The notes beneath the pieces were generated by a model, which had not been told where the DNA came from, made no database searches, and was given only the letters and a program-made list of their open reading frames with translations. Shown piece after piece: positions 19,401 through 27,225 of a stretch of 64,000 nucleotides of DNA. The stretch covers positions 17,071-81,070 of the forward strand of contig JAFVEZ010000004.1 of the NCBI GenBank assembly GCA_017475745.1, read 5' to 3'. The translations under genes were made by a program, and so were the position numbers. This DNA comes from Selenomonadaceae bacterium (lineage in GTDB: Bacteria > Bacillota > Negativicutes > Selenomonadales > Selenomonadaceae). Every line of letters starts with the position of its first letter. The stretch's first letter is position 1.

Positions 19401-22400
19401 ACTGGCAATGACACCTTGAGCTTCACGCAGTACAAATACAACGTCATTCAGTATGCCAACGGTGACGGTGATGATGTTGTTCTCAACTATCACTCTGAAG
19501 ACAAGATTCAAATTACTGACGGAAGTGAATATACCACCACAACCAGCGGCAATGATGTCATTATTACAGTTGGTGATGGCTCTATCACCCTCAAAGACGC
19601 TAAAGATAAGACAATCAACATCAATGTGAATATTCCTATTACTTTACCTGCTGCAGGACTCACCTACAATGCTGACAATACTGCCGTAACTGTAACCGAT
19701 CCATACAAGAATAAGTCTCTTGAGCCTGCAAACTACCTCTCAACTGTTGTGACGATTGATGCTTCACCGCGTACTAAAGCTCTCGCCATCACCGGCAACG
19801 ATAACGATAACTTCATCAAAGGCGGTAAGGGCAATGATACCCTCACCGGTGGCGCAGGACACGATTACTTCATTTACACCACCTCAACCGGCAAGGACGT
19901 CATTACAGACTATAACAATGACGAAGATTCAATCGAGATTTTGGGTGGATCAGTCACTAAGGCAGCTCTCAAGGGTAGTGATATAGTCCTCACTGCCGGA
20001 AAGGGCACTCTTACTATCAAGAATGTCTCCGGCAAGACCACTAATGTCACCACTCCTGACAATAACCTCAAACTCAAGACCGACGGCAAGAATGTATACA
20101 ATGAGATTGAAGATAGCAGCCAAAACGTTATCGGCACCGTCCTCAACGACTCTATCTATGCTCGCAACAACGGCGACTCTACGATCAACGCAGGAAAGGG
20201 TAATGATACTGTCAATGTCTACTCTCGTAGCAGTGATGTAATTAAGTATGCCAAGGGTGACGGAAATGATGTCATTTTATCGCCGGATAAATCTTGGGAA
20301 TCTTTGCTTGACATCACAAGCGGCAAGGTCTCCTCTGTCAAGATCAAAGGTGATGATCAGATCGTTAAGGTCGGCAGCGGTTCTATCACTCTCAAGAACA
20401 TTGGTGCAAATGCTCAAGTCAAAGTCAAGAATGACGGTAACTACAGTGTTTATATTGGTGGTAAGGCATTCAACGATCTCAACAAAGGCAAGAGTTACTA
20501 TGACAGCAAAGGTTATACTTCTGTAAATGGTACCAAGAACAATGACTATACATATACATATGGCAACAGCTTTACCATTGACGGCGGTGCAGGCAATGAT
20601 TACCTTATTGAAGGCGGATATGATTCTAAGATTTACGGTGGCAAGGGCAAAGATACTATCATCAATGATTCTACCTTCAGAGGATTTGTCGATGGCGGTG
20701 AAGGCAATGACTACATTCACAATGTCGTTTATGGTTATATGACAGTCGTCGGCGGCAAGGGCAATGACACTATAGAACTCGATACTTCGTTCAAGTTCTC
20801 CGGCAGTGTAATTCAATATAATGACGGTGACGGCAAAGATGTAATTGTCGGTTATGAAAACAATGATACCATTCAGTTGATGTCTTCAACAACCTCTATC
20901 ACCAAATCTGCTGTAAAAGGCGATGATGTTATCCTCACAATCGGTAAAGGAACTATTACTCTCAAGAATATGAAGGATAAACCTGTAACTGTCATGGATT
21001 CAGCGGGCAATGTAACATCTGCGATCTATGGCAATGGGATAATTGGCATAACTGGAACAGCCGGTAATGACTATTTGGTAGGTACAGCTTCAAAAGACTC
21101 AATAGATGCTCTGGCAGGAAATGATACCCTCAACGGCGGCAAAGGCGATGACATTCTAACCGGTGGCGAAGGCAACGACACCTTCATTTACACCAATGGT
21201 GATGGCAAAGATACCATCACCGATTACTCTGAGGGTGAGGTATTGAGAATCACCAACGCTGCCGTGAAGAAAGTTGTTGCCGGAAGCAAGAAAGCTCCCA
21301 CCGATGTAGTATTTACTGTCGGTAAGGGCACTATCACTCTCAAGAACGCTGTCGGTAAGAAAATCAAGATCACTGAATATGACAGCATTACTTCTGCACA
21401 AGTCTATGGTGATACCCTGACAACTGTCTTCGATGGTGATGGTGATACAATCAACACTAGCTTGAACACCACCGTCTTGAAGATTGACGCCTCTGAACGC
21501 TTCAGCGATGTGGCTCTAGTCGGCAATGCCAAGAATAATACTATCCTCGGCAGCAAAGGTAATGATATTCTCACCGGCGCTAAGGGCAAAGATACCTTCG
21601 TCTATGCTGAAGGTAATGACACTATCACCGACTACACCGCCAAGCAGGATGTCGTCAAGCTCAACAATGTAGAGATTGTGACCTCAGAATATGTCGACAA
21701 TGACCTCAAGTTCACCTTCAATACCGGCAATACTTTGACGCTTCTAAATACAATGAAGAGTGGCAATCCTGTAAAGATCACATTGATCGATAAAGATGGT
21801 ATCACGACTTCACGTGCTTATGGCTCTGCCACTATCACTGCCGATAACTCCGATGGTGACACTATCAGAGCAACAAATGAGATCAATACCATTGACGCTT
21901 CCAAACGCAGCAAGCCAACTTACATCATTGGCAATGACTCTGGCAATAATCTTTTGGGTGGCAAGAAGACTGATACTATTATAGGTGGAACAGGTTCTGA
22001 TACCTTGAGAGGAAACAAAGGCAATGATATTCTCACTGGTGGCACCGGTGCAGATGTCTTCTACTACACTACAGGCGATGGAAAAGATCTTATAACTGAC
22101 TATTACGCTTCAGAGGGTGACATCATACACCTGGGCAAGAACACATCTATCAAAGGTGCAAGCTATAGCGGCAATGACCTGATACTTACGATTGGCAGCG
22201 GCAATATTACGATTCAAGGCGGTGCTGATCAAACAGTTACAGTTATTGACGAGTACGACCTCGAGACCACTTACAAAAAGCACAGCAAAACTGTTGGCTT
22301 CGTTGAACGCTGGTTCATTGAAGACGACACCAACTATATCACTTCTGATGTTAGCTCTATCATCAATACCGATTCCAATATCACGAGTGAAATTTATAAA

Positions 22401-22463
22401 TACACTTCATTGAGATTGAACAATGATATAAATCATCATCTCGTTACCAACTCTGCAAAATAA
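16404..22463 (+). CDS. Giant RTX-type repeat protein 2
   Basis: Protein of 2019 aa made almost wholly of beta-roll repeat modules. ATG 16404 follows AAAGGAG by 11 bases; the in-frame GTG at 16392 overlaps that site. Modules of about 130-280 aa begin with phrases like VTGTSSADSIYN at roughly 16440, 17013, 17430, 17905, 18731, 19210, 20128, 20523 and 21048. They run through GGAGNDTI turns and GDGNDVI, and end KVGSGSITLKNAK. The last part adds nonapeptide blocks (GGKGNDTL, GGTGADVFYY). The C-terminal tail has VERWFIEDDTNYITSD, shared with the two other RTX proteins. There is no Sec signal peptide and no cysteine-rich or enzymatic domain. It is probably a secreted or surface Ca2+-binding adhesin or layer protein; exporter genes are not in the window. 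Confidence 0.9.
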   Translation: MANISNSTANTLVTGTSSADSIYNTGGNVTINSGSGNDTINNQSQDYTKRVTIKGGAGNDYIYNSSTNHNYVVAYGEAGNDTIKIAFDSTARGGTGDDVIDLWADGVVEYANGDGNDTITNYAYYNTGNDSASGNIIKITSGTVSSISGSGNDVLLKVGDGSLLLKNVKNRPVQYQEGSASIKTIYYDGNKVYDAIYSDSYGGKVTGTNNADFIFEDGGRATINAGKGNDTIKTHYAEVLQYNSGDGDDVIYGWGHDDTLYVTSGTVNSIYGSGDDVIVKVGSNNITFKNANHGKSIMTIKDSSGNLKSFICEGTNTIKAFTNDLHAERIDLSSSNYGYYYKLEGSNDKDFIYNGATYGPVLGVYGGAGNDTIYSYAQSTIEGGEGDDSISGSHSNTIIGGAGDDTISLREGAMGSGNIIRYKNGDGNDVVLNYHYVNSNSKDTIHIIDGSDYSTVENNNDIIIKVGTGSITLKNAKGKTLNIDNTPIVDGIIRNYNDNSLVSGTANNDTIYNEGKNVTINAGAGDDSVSNNANYVTVNAGAGDDIIRNMGDNVTINADAGDDYISNFGDQVVINTGDGANTIYSGMGGERVTINAGSGDDFLEVWNYHVVNPGGGKNTIMLCGGDDNTVNVTTGDDTIKSTTWVSGFVNGDNNANKITIANWNTLSYLNEASVLMTVNGGKGNDTITGSSSNNEIYQFKSGDGNDVIVGYNTGDTIQIIDGSEYSTTESGDDIVVKVSSGSITLKNAKAGGQTLYVDGGILNDINIIKNSTDNILINGTSMRDSIYNTGWYDTIDAGDGNDTIYNSYGYMATIYGGAGNDSIYSTHAVKFIGGEGNDTIHAMRFDDDYYYDDGDGDDIIYGHNSSDRIILTSGTLTNVTGSGNDVVVKVGSGSMTFKNAKNNVVAVYGTDGNVTAKLFDGNKMLDVIYNKTYKANVTGTDGANFFYTYKDGYNSTLNAGGGNDTVYNAAYGTYMLLGDGDDYIYDGTRCGGNMTINGGTGNDTLSFTQYKYNVIQYANGDGDDVVLNYHSEDKIQITDGSEYTTTTSGNDVIITVGDGSITLKDAKDKTININVNIPITLPAAGLTYNADNTAVTVTDPYKNKSLEPANYLSTVVTIDASPRTKALAITGNDNDNFIKGGKGNDTLTGGAGHDYFIYTTSTGKDVITDYNNDEDSIEILGGSVTKAALKGSDIVLTAGKGTLTIKNVSGKTTNVTTPDNNLKLKTDGKNVYNEIEDSSQNVIGTVLNDSIYARNNGDSTINAGKGNDTVNVYSRSSDVIKYAKGDGNDVILSPDKSWESLLDITSGKVSSVKIKGDDQIVKVGSGSITLKNIGANAQVKVKNDGNYSVYIGGKAFNDLNKGKSYYDSKGYTSVNGTKNNDYTYTYGNSFTIDGGAGNDYLIEGGYDSKIYGGKGKDTIINDSTFRGFVDGGEGNDYIHNVVYGYMTVVGGKGNDTIELDTSFKFSGSVIQYNDGDGKDVIVGYENNDTIQLMSSTTSITKSAVKGDDVILTIGKGTITLKNMKDKPVTVMDSAGNVTSAIYGNGIIGITGTAGNDYLVGTASKDSIDALAGNDTLNGGKGDDILTGGEGNDTFIYTNGDGKDTITDYSEGEVLRITNAAVKKVVAGSKKAPTDVVFTVGKGTITLKNAVGKKIKITEYDSITSAQVYGDTLTTVFDGDGDTINTSLNTTVLKIDASERFSDVALVGNAKNNTILGSKGNDILTGAKGKDTFVYAEGNDTITDYTAKQDVVKLNNVEIVTSEYVDNDLKFTFNTGNTLTLLNTMKSGNPVKITLIDKDGITTSRAYGSATITADNSDGDTIRATNEINTIDASKRSKPTYIIGNDSGNNLLGGKKTDTIIGGTGSDTLRGNKGNDILTGGTGADVFYYTTGDGKDLITDYYASEGDIIHLGKNTSIKGASYSGNDLILTIGSGNITIQGGADQTVTVIDEYDLETTYKKHSKTVGFVERWFIEDDTNYITSDVSSIINTDSNITSEIYKYTSLRLNNDINHHLVTNSAK

Positions 22464-22489
22464 ATAAGCAATGGTATAAAGTAAATAAA

Positions 22490-22537
22490 GGCTCCTTCTA
22501 TAACGAAAGTCATCGAAGGAGTCTCTATATTTATTTT
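22490..22537 (+). terminator. Terminator after RTX gene 2
   Basis: GGCTCCTTC (22490-22498) pairs with GAAGGAGTC (22515-22523) with one G-T wobble. A T-rich but interrupted run follows. Confidence 0.65.
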
Positions 22538-22591
22538 AAAAGAAGTCCTTTTGATATACATAACAAAAATCAAGATACTTTTCATTAGCAG

Positions 22592-22621
22592 TTATACTTG
22601 ATTTTACGGTAAAATTATGAT
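22592..22621 (+). promoter_or_regulatory. Probable promoter of RTX gene 3
   Basis: TTATAC (22592-22597), 18-base spacer, TATGAT (22616-22621), with the ACACAAGGAGTGAA ribosome site downstream. It matches the layout before RTX gene 1 base for base at the key elements. Confidence 0.5.
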
Positions 22622-22675
22622 AGATTTACTACAATACAGATAGGAATTATTATTTTGACACAAGGAGTGAACTTT

Positions 22676-24325
22676 ATGGCAACAATTAAAATTACTAGTG
22701 AAAATTTCAACAAATATGGTAAGGTTACTGTCACTGGTACATCTGGCAATGATGTTATTACCGTTAAGCCGCCCAAGGTCATCGGCTTCGATTATGAAGC
22801 TAATATTAATGCCGGCGATGGTAACGATAAAATAACTATCAACACCAATGGAGGTTTTGGAGTCTCTGGTACGATTATTGGCGGAAAAGGCAACGATACC
22901 ATAATTAATAATTCATCTGAAGAAGTTTCAAGTATCTACTATGCCGATGGTGATGGCAAAGATATTATTAAAGGTAGTGACAAAATTCATATTACTTCAG
23001 GTACAGTTAAAAGTTACAAAATAAGTGGTACAACTCACACAATTAAGGTAGGTTCCGGATCAATAACTCTTAAAAATATCAAGAATAAGGCAAATACAAG
23101 AGTTTATGTTGAAGCTGATTCTAGTGTTTATATTGCAGGCAGGAAGTTTAATGATACCGATTCTGCTCGTATTTATTATAATGGCGGTGAAACATTGATT
23201 GGCACATCTAGTGATGACTATATGGTCGCCGTTAATGATGATACAGTTATTGCTGGCAAAGGTAATGATTATATCGTGCTTGATGATGGTGACAGTTGCA
23301 TTCAATATACTAATGGTGATGGTAACGATACTATCACTGGTTATGAAATTTTTTATAACGATGATGATATTGGTGTGATTAATATTGATACAATCAAAAT
23401 CATTGGAAGTTCGTACACAAAAACAACTAAGGGTAAAGATGTTATACTTAAAGTTGGCAGTGGATCAATGACAATTAAAAACGGCAAAGGCTGGGATTTT
23501 GATATCATTGCGGTTGATGATAATGGAAAAACCATTCCTTCAGGCTTGTCGTATAGCTCCGATTATGCTACTGCAACCTTAGATAACAACTTCAGCGGTG
23601 ACTTCCTTGCAAGTAATTATAAATCTTCAATCGCGACAATCAGTGCGGCAAAGAGGACTAAGGCTATTAAAATCACCGGTAACGCAGCGAACAATCTCAT
23701 AACTGGCGGTTCAAAGGCAGATTCTATCAACGGTGGTGACGGCGCTGATACCCTCAAAGGCGGTAACGGTAACGATACTCTCTCAGGCGGTGTCGGAAAT
23801 GACTCACTCCTCGGCGGTGCTGGCAATGATAAACTCTTTGGTGACTCTGGTGCTGATACCCTCGTTGGCGGCAAAGGCAATGATACTTTCACCGGTGGTG
23901 ACGGCAATGATGTTTTCTTCTATACTACCGGAGATGGGAATGATGTGATCGCTGACTTCACAAGCGGCGACATTATTAAACTCGGCAGCAAGAAAACCAA
24001 GATCAACGAGAAGAAGTCGAAAGTCAGCGGTAATGACTATATCCTTACTATCGGCAGCAACACAATCAAGCTCAAAGGTGCTGCAACAAAATCTGTCACT
24101 GTGGTTGATTATGCCGGTACATCTAAGGTATATAATCCTCAGAGTAGTTACGAGGAACGCTGGTTTATTAATGGTACAGAAGGTAGCATACAAACTGAAG
24201 AATTGTCTCAATTCCTCAAGAGTGATGCCAATATAATAAGCTCTAATTATGGGTACAAACAGCCAGCTTCAAATGAATCAATGAATCAAATCCTAGTGAA
24301 TACTGACATTTATCTCAATCAGTGA
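22676..24325 (+). CDS. RTX-repeat calcium-binding protein 3
   Basis: Protein of 549 aa and the intact short paralog of RTX protein 1. ATG 22676 follows ACACAAGGAG; the in-frame TTG at 22655 lies before the ribosome site and is rejected. The N-terminus MATIKITSENFNKYGKVTV leads into GTSGNDVI beta-roll modules. A linker SAAKRTKAIKITGNAANNLI nearly identical to RTX 1 follows, then eight tandem nonapeptides (23705-23923). The end is TSKVYNPQSSYEERWF plus a 60-residue tail without further repeats. The ending fits an uncleaved type I secretion signal. It binds Ca2+ by family knowledge; its target is unknown. Confidence 0.9.
   Translation: MATIKITSENFNKYGKVTVTGTSGNDVITVKPPKVIGFDYEANINAGDGNDKITINTNGGFGVSGTIIGGKGNDTIINNSSEEVSSIYYADGDGKDIIKGSDKIHITSGTVKSYKISGTTHTIKVGSGSITLKNIKNKANTRVYVEADSSVYIAGRKFNDTDSARIYYNGGETLIGTSSDDYMVAVNDDTVIAGKGNDYIVLDDGDSCIQYTNGDGNDTITGYEIFYNDDDIGVINIDTIKIIGSSYTKTTKGKDVILKVGSGSMTIKNGKGWDFDIIAVDDNGKTIPSGLSYSSDYATATLDNNFSGDFLASNYKSSIATISAAKRTKAIKITGNAANNLITGGSKADSINGGDGADTLKGGNGNDTLSGGVGNDSLLGGAGNDKLFGDSGADTLVGGKGNDTFTGGDGNDVFFYTTGDGNDVIADFTSGDIIKLGSKKTKINEKKSKVSGNDYILTIGSNTIKLKGAATKSVTVVDYAGTSKVYNPQSSYEERWFINGTEGSIQTEELSQFLKSDANIISSNYGYKQPASNESMNQILVNTDIYLNQ
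23705..23923 (+). repeat. Tandem RTX nonapeptide array in RTX protein 3
   Basis: Eight 27-base units encoding GGxGxDxLx, for example GGNGNDTLS, GGVGNDSLL and GGKGNDTFT. It ends in the capping sequence GGDGNDVFFY. Confidence 0.9.
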
Positions 24326-24462
24326 TATTTGAAATATTTGCAACACAATACTTACTTCCACTTTTACATGCAAAATCGTACTGTCAGGTAGTTGAAGCTT
24401 TATTGTTGCAAAGAAGCTTTCTTTATTTGATATAACTACATCGAGTATAAAACAAAACTCTT

Positions 24463-24493
24463 GACGCTTTGTTTCCGCAAGGCGTCTTTCTTT
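24463..24493 (+). terminator. Terminator after RTX gene 3
   Basis: GACGCTTT (24463-24470) pairs with AAGGCGTC (24479-24486) around an 8-base loop, followed by TTTCTTT. A weaker AAGCTT/AAGCTT hairpin at 24395-24419 with TCTTTATTT precedes it. The rest of 24326-24584 shows no gene. Confidence 0.65.
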
Positions 24494-24584
24494 ACTCATT
24501 GTGTCACATCTAAATAATTTATCAACCTTCAAATTATGATATAACCTTACCTATTCCGTTACACATATTATTTTATAAGCTTCT

Positions 24585-25949
24585 TTAATGTATTTTCATG
24601 ACCTTCAAATGTTTCATATAGAATTGATAGGCAAAGCAGAGCATAATCGTAGTTAAAAGCCAGCTCAAAGGATAAACCGTCATCAATGTCTCATAATTCG
24701 GTGCAGTTGGGAAAATGGTATATAACCATGTTATGCGGACTCCGCAGACGCCGATCAAAGTCAATACTGCAGGCGCCATTGAGATTCCATAGCCGCGCAA
24801 CGATCCAGAAATTATCTCCATTATTACGTTTATAAGCTGCGGTGAGACGATATAGAGCAGACGCAATTTGCCTAGCTCTATGACATTTGGATCTGAATTG
24901 AAAAATTTTAGTAATGGTTCAGCAAAAATCAAGATTGCTGCAGCGACCATGACAAAGAAAATACCGTTAATTAGCATTGTGACCCAAGTTATTCTTTTAC
25001 ATCTCGGCAGATTTCCTGCACCGTAATTTTGGCTAACAAAAGTAGTCGCTGCTTGACCAAATGCACTCATAAAGCAATAGACATTAATTTCAATGGTAAA
25101 TGCTGCGGCCGAAGCTGCCATTGCATCAGCGCCAAGACTGTTTATTGCCGCCTGTATCAGTAGATTTGATATTGAAAATACCATTCCTTGGATACCAGCA
25201 GGCAGACCGATTCTGACTATCTCTCTGAGTAGTGCTTTGTTGAATGTCATTGCCTTGATGTCAAGATGTATTATTCCACCTTCGTGAATTAATGCTCTAA
25301 ATAAGATTGCAGCACTCACGATATTGGCGATCACGGTGGCAGCGGCCACTCCAGCAACCGCCCAATCAAACACAGTGACAAACACGAGATTGAGGGCGAG
25401 ATTCAGCGCACTTGCGATAATCAGAGCAATCATCGGCGTCTTAGTGTCACCTCTAGATCTAAAAATCGCCGACTCAAAGTTATAGAGACCTATTGCGGGC
25501 ATACCGAGGAGATAAATTCTCAAATATGTTTCCGCCATCGACCAAACATCAATCGGAACTTCCATATATTCGAGTACCGGATCAGTGAGAAGCTCTCCGA
25601 TAATCGTAATCACAAATCCAACTATCAATGCGATTATAAAAGCTGTAGATACAGCCGCATGTGCTACGTGTAACCTATTTGCGCCGATATTTTGTGCAAT
25701 CACCACATTGGCACCTAGTGAGAGACCAAGAAACAGGTTGACCAGCAAGCCGATAAGTGATATATTATTTCCGACTGCAGCGATTGCATTCTTGCCGACG
25801 AACTGTCCAAGAACCGCCACATCTGCTGCGTTGAAGAGCTGTTGCAGTACACCCGTAAAGGCAAGCGGCAAGGCAAATATTATGATTTTATCCCATAGTG
25901 AGCCATTGAGCATGTCCAGCTCATTGCGTTTTGACTTAACTTCTTCCAT
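24585..25949 (-). CDS. MATE family efflux transporter
   Basis: Inner-membrane sodium- or proton-driven multidrug exporter of 454 aa with twelve hydrophobic segments in two related halves. The first helix region (PLAFTGVLQQLFNAADVAVL) and the matching second-half GLPAGIQGMVFSISNLLIQA are typical of the DinF/NorM superfamily. ATG 25949 has GGAAGTGGA upstream. It is divergent from the ACP/glycosyltransferase cluster, with only 73 bases between the start codons. Substrate unknown. Confidence 0.92.
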   Translation of the reverse strand: MEEVKSKRNELDMLNGSLWDKIIIFALPLAFTGVLQQLFNAADVAVLGQFVGKNAIAAVGNNISLIGLLVNLFLGLSLGANVVIAQNIGANRLHVAHAAVSTAFIIALIVGFVITIIGELLTDPVLEYMEVPIDVWSMAETYLRIYLLGMPAIGLYNFESAIFRSRGDTKTPMIALIIASALNLALNLVFVTVFDWAVAGVAAATVIANIVSAAILFRALIHEGGIIHLDIKAMTFNKALLREIVRIGLPAGIQGMVFSISNLLIQAAINSLGADAMAASAAAFTIEINVYCFMSAFGQAATTFVSQNYGAGNLPRCKRITWVTMLINGIFFVMVAAAILIFAEPLLKFFNSDPNVIELGKLRLLYIVSPQLINVIMEIISGSLRGYGISMAPAVLTLIGVCGVRITWLYTIFPTAPNYETLMTVYPLSWLLTTIMLCFAYQFYMKHLKVMKIH

Positions 25950-26022
25950 AATTCCACTTCCAAATCTATAACTTTACATAATATATTATAAATTTGATAA
26001 ATTTACAAGGAGCGAATCAAAA

Positions 26023-26259
26023 ATGAATAAAATTAAAAGTTTGCTTAATCAGATTCACCCTGAGTTCGACTATGACAAAAGTGACGATTTCATCAGTGAC
26101 GGTCTCATTGATTCAATAGACATGCAAGAACTCTTTGCGCTTATTGAGAAGGAATACAATATTGAACTTGCTGGCACTGATCTTGCACCTCAGAATTTTA
26201 GAAGTCTTGAAACAATCGCTGAATTGCTTGCCGCTCACGATATCAAGGTAGAAGATTGA
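26023..26259 (+). CDS. Acyl carrier protein
   Basis: Carrier protein of 78 aa with the phosphopantetheine attachment serine in DGLIDSIDMQEL (about Ser37). It is acidic and helical, in the four-helix ACP pattern. It is shorter and more DltC-like than the fatty-acid ACP, and lacks the GADSLD motif of AcpP. AAGGAG precedes ATG 26023. The stop is one base before the next gene, a glycosyltransferase, so they are translationally coupled. The acyl or aminoacyl group carried is unknown. AcpS for activation lies at 43167. Confidence 0.9.
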   Translation: MNKIKSLLNQIHPEFDYDKSDDFISDGLIDSIDMQELFALIEKEYNIELAGTDLAPQNFRSLETIAELLAAHDIKVED

Positions 26260-26260
26260 A

Positions 26261-27214
26261 ATGAAGACTATTACTATATTGGTGCCTTGTTATAATGAAG
26301 AGGCAGTTTTAAAGAAATTCTATGAGCGCGTACAGTCAGTGATTTCAAACATCAAGGAATATAACTTTCAGTATCTCTTTGTTAATGATGGCTCAACTGA
26401 CTCAACCCTCAATATAATGCGCGATCTTCAATCTGCTGACTCAAATGTTCACTACATCGCCCTATCGCGCAACTTCGGCAAGGAGACTGCACTAATTGCG
26501 GGTTTCGATCACATTGATAGTGATGCCGTTGTTGTCATGGACTCAGACCTTCAACACCCACCAGAAATGATTCCAGAGATGATCTCCTGGTGGCAGAAAG
26601 GCTATAAGGATATTTGTACCAAGAGAATTAGTCGCGATGATGAGCCGCCTTTCAAGAAATTTGCCTCAAAGTTATACTATGTGATTCTGCAAGAGATGAC
26701 TAGCTTCTCTATTCAAGTCAATGTTGGTGACTTCCGCTTACTTGATCGTCAGTGTATTGAAGCATTGAAGCTTTTTCGAGAGTCTCAACGCTACACTAAA
26801 GGTATGTTTAGTTGGATTGGCTTTGAGAAGAAAGAGATACCCTACCAGCCGGAAAGTCGCGCTGCAGGACAAAGTAAGTGGAATTATTTCAAATTGGTTA
26901 ATCTTGCCATTGAAGGTATTACAAGTTTTACTATTTTACCGCTTCGCATTGCCTCACTGTTAGGTTGTATTCTCGCCTTAACAGCTATGCTTTACATGCT
27001 CTTTGTTATTGTGCAGACATTTCTTTACGGTGGCGATGTTCCTGGATATCCTTCGCTCATTTGCACCATACTTTTCATTGGCGGTGTGCAAATATTCTTT
27101 CTCGGCATAATCGGTGAGTATTTGGGTCGTATCTTCAATGAAAGCAAGCACCGACCGTTATATTTACTAAAAGAACGAGATGGCAAGCCTGTTATCAAAC
27201 AAGAATTTCATTAA
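26261..27214 (+). CDS. Polyprenyl-phosphate glycosyltransferase, family 2
   Basis: DPM1/CsbB/GtrB-type enzyme of 317 aa that moves a sugar from a nucleotide-sugar onto undecaprenyl phosphate at the inner face of the membrane. The GT-A domain shows VPCYNEE at residues 8-14, VNDGSTDS and the metal-binding VVMDSDLQHP. Two membrane helices lie near 230-290 (PLRIASLLGCILALTAMLYM and the SLICTILFIGGVQIFFLGII region). It is one base after the ACP and 11 bases before YfhO. With YfhO and GtrA it matches the three-component glycosylation machinery described in Bacillus and Listeria. Confidence 0.93.
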   Translation: MKTITILVPCYNEEAVLKKFYERVQSVISNIKEYNFQYLFVNDGSTDSTLNIMRDLQSADSNVHYIALSRNFGKETALIAGFDHIDSDAVVVMDSDLQHPPEMIPEMISWWQKGYKDICTKRISRDDEPPFKKFASKLYYVILQEMTSFSIQVNVGDFRLLDRQCIEALKLFRESQRYTKGMFSWIGFEKKEIPYQPESRAAGQSKWNYFKLVNLAIEGITSFTILPLRIASLLGCILALTAMLYMLFVIVQTFLYGGDVPGYPSLICTILFIGGVQIFFLGIIGEYLGRIFNESKHRPLYLLKERDGKPVIKQEFH

Positions 27215-27225
27215 TTTGGTGGAGT

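Noticed and set aside
16404..22463. Regularly spaced repeats that might suggest a CRISPR array
   Set aside because: They are in-frame coding repeats (GGxGND) with variable DNA sequence, not identical repeats with unique spacers.
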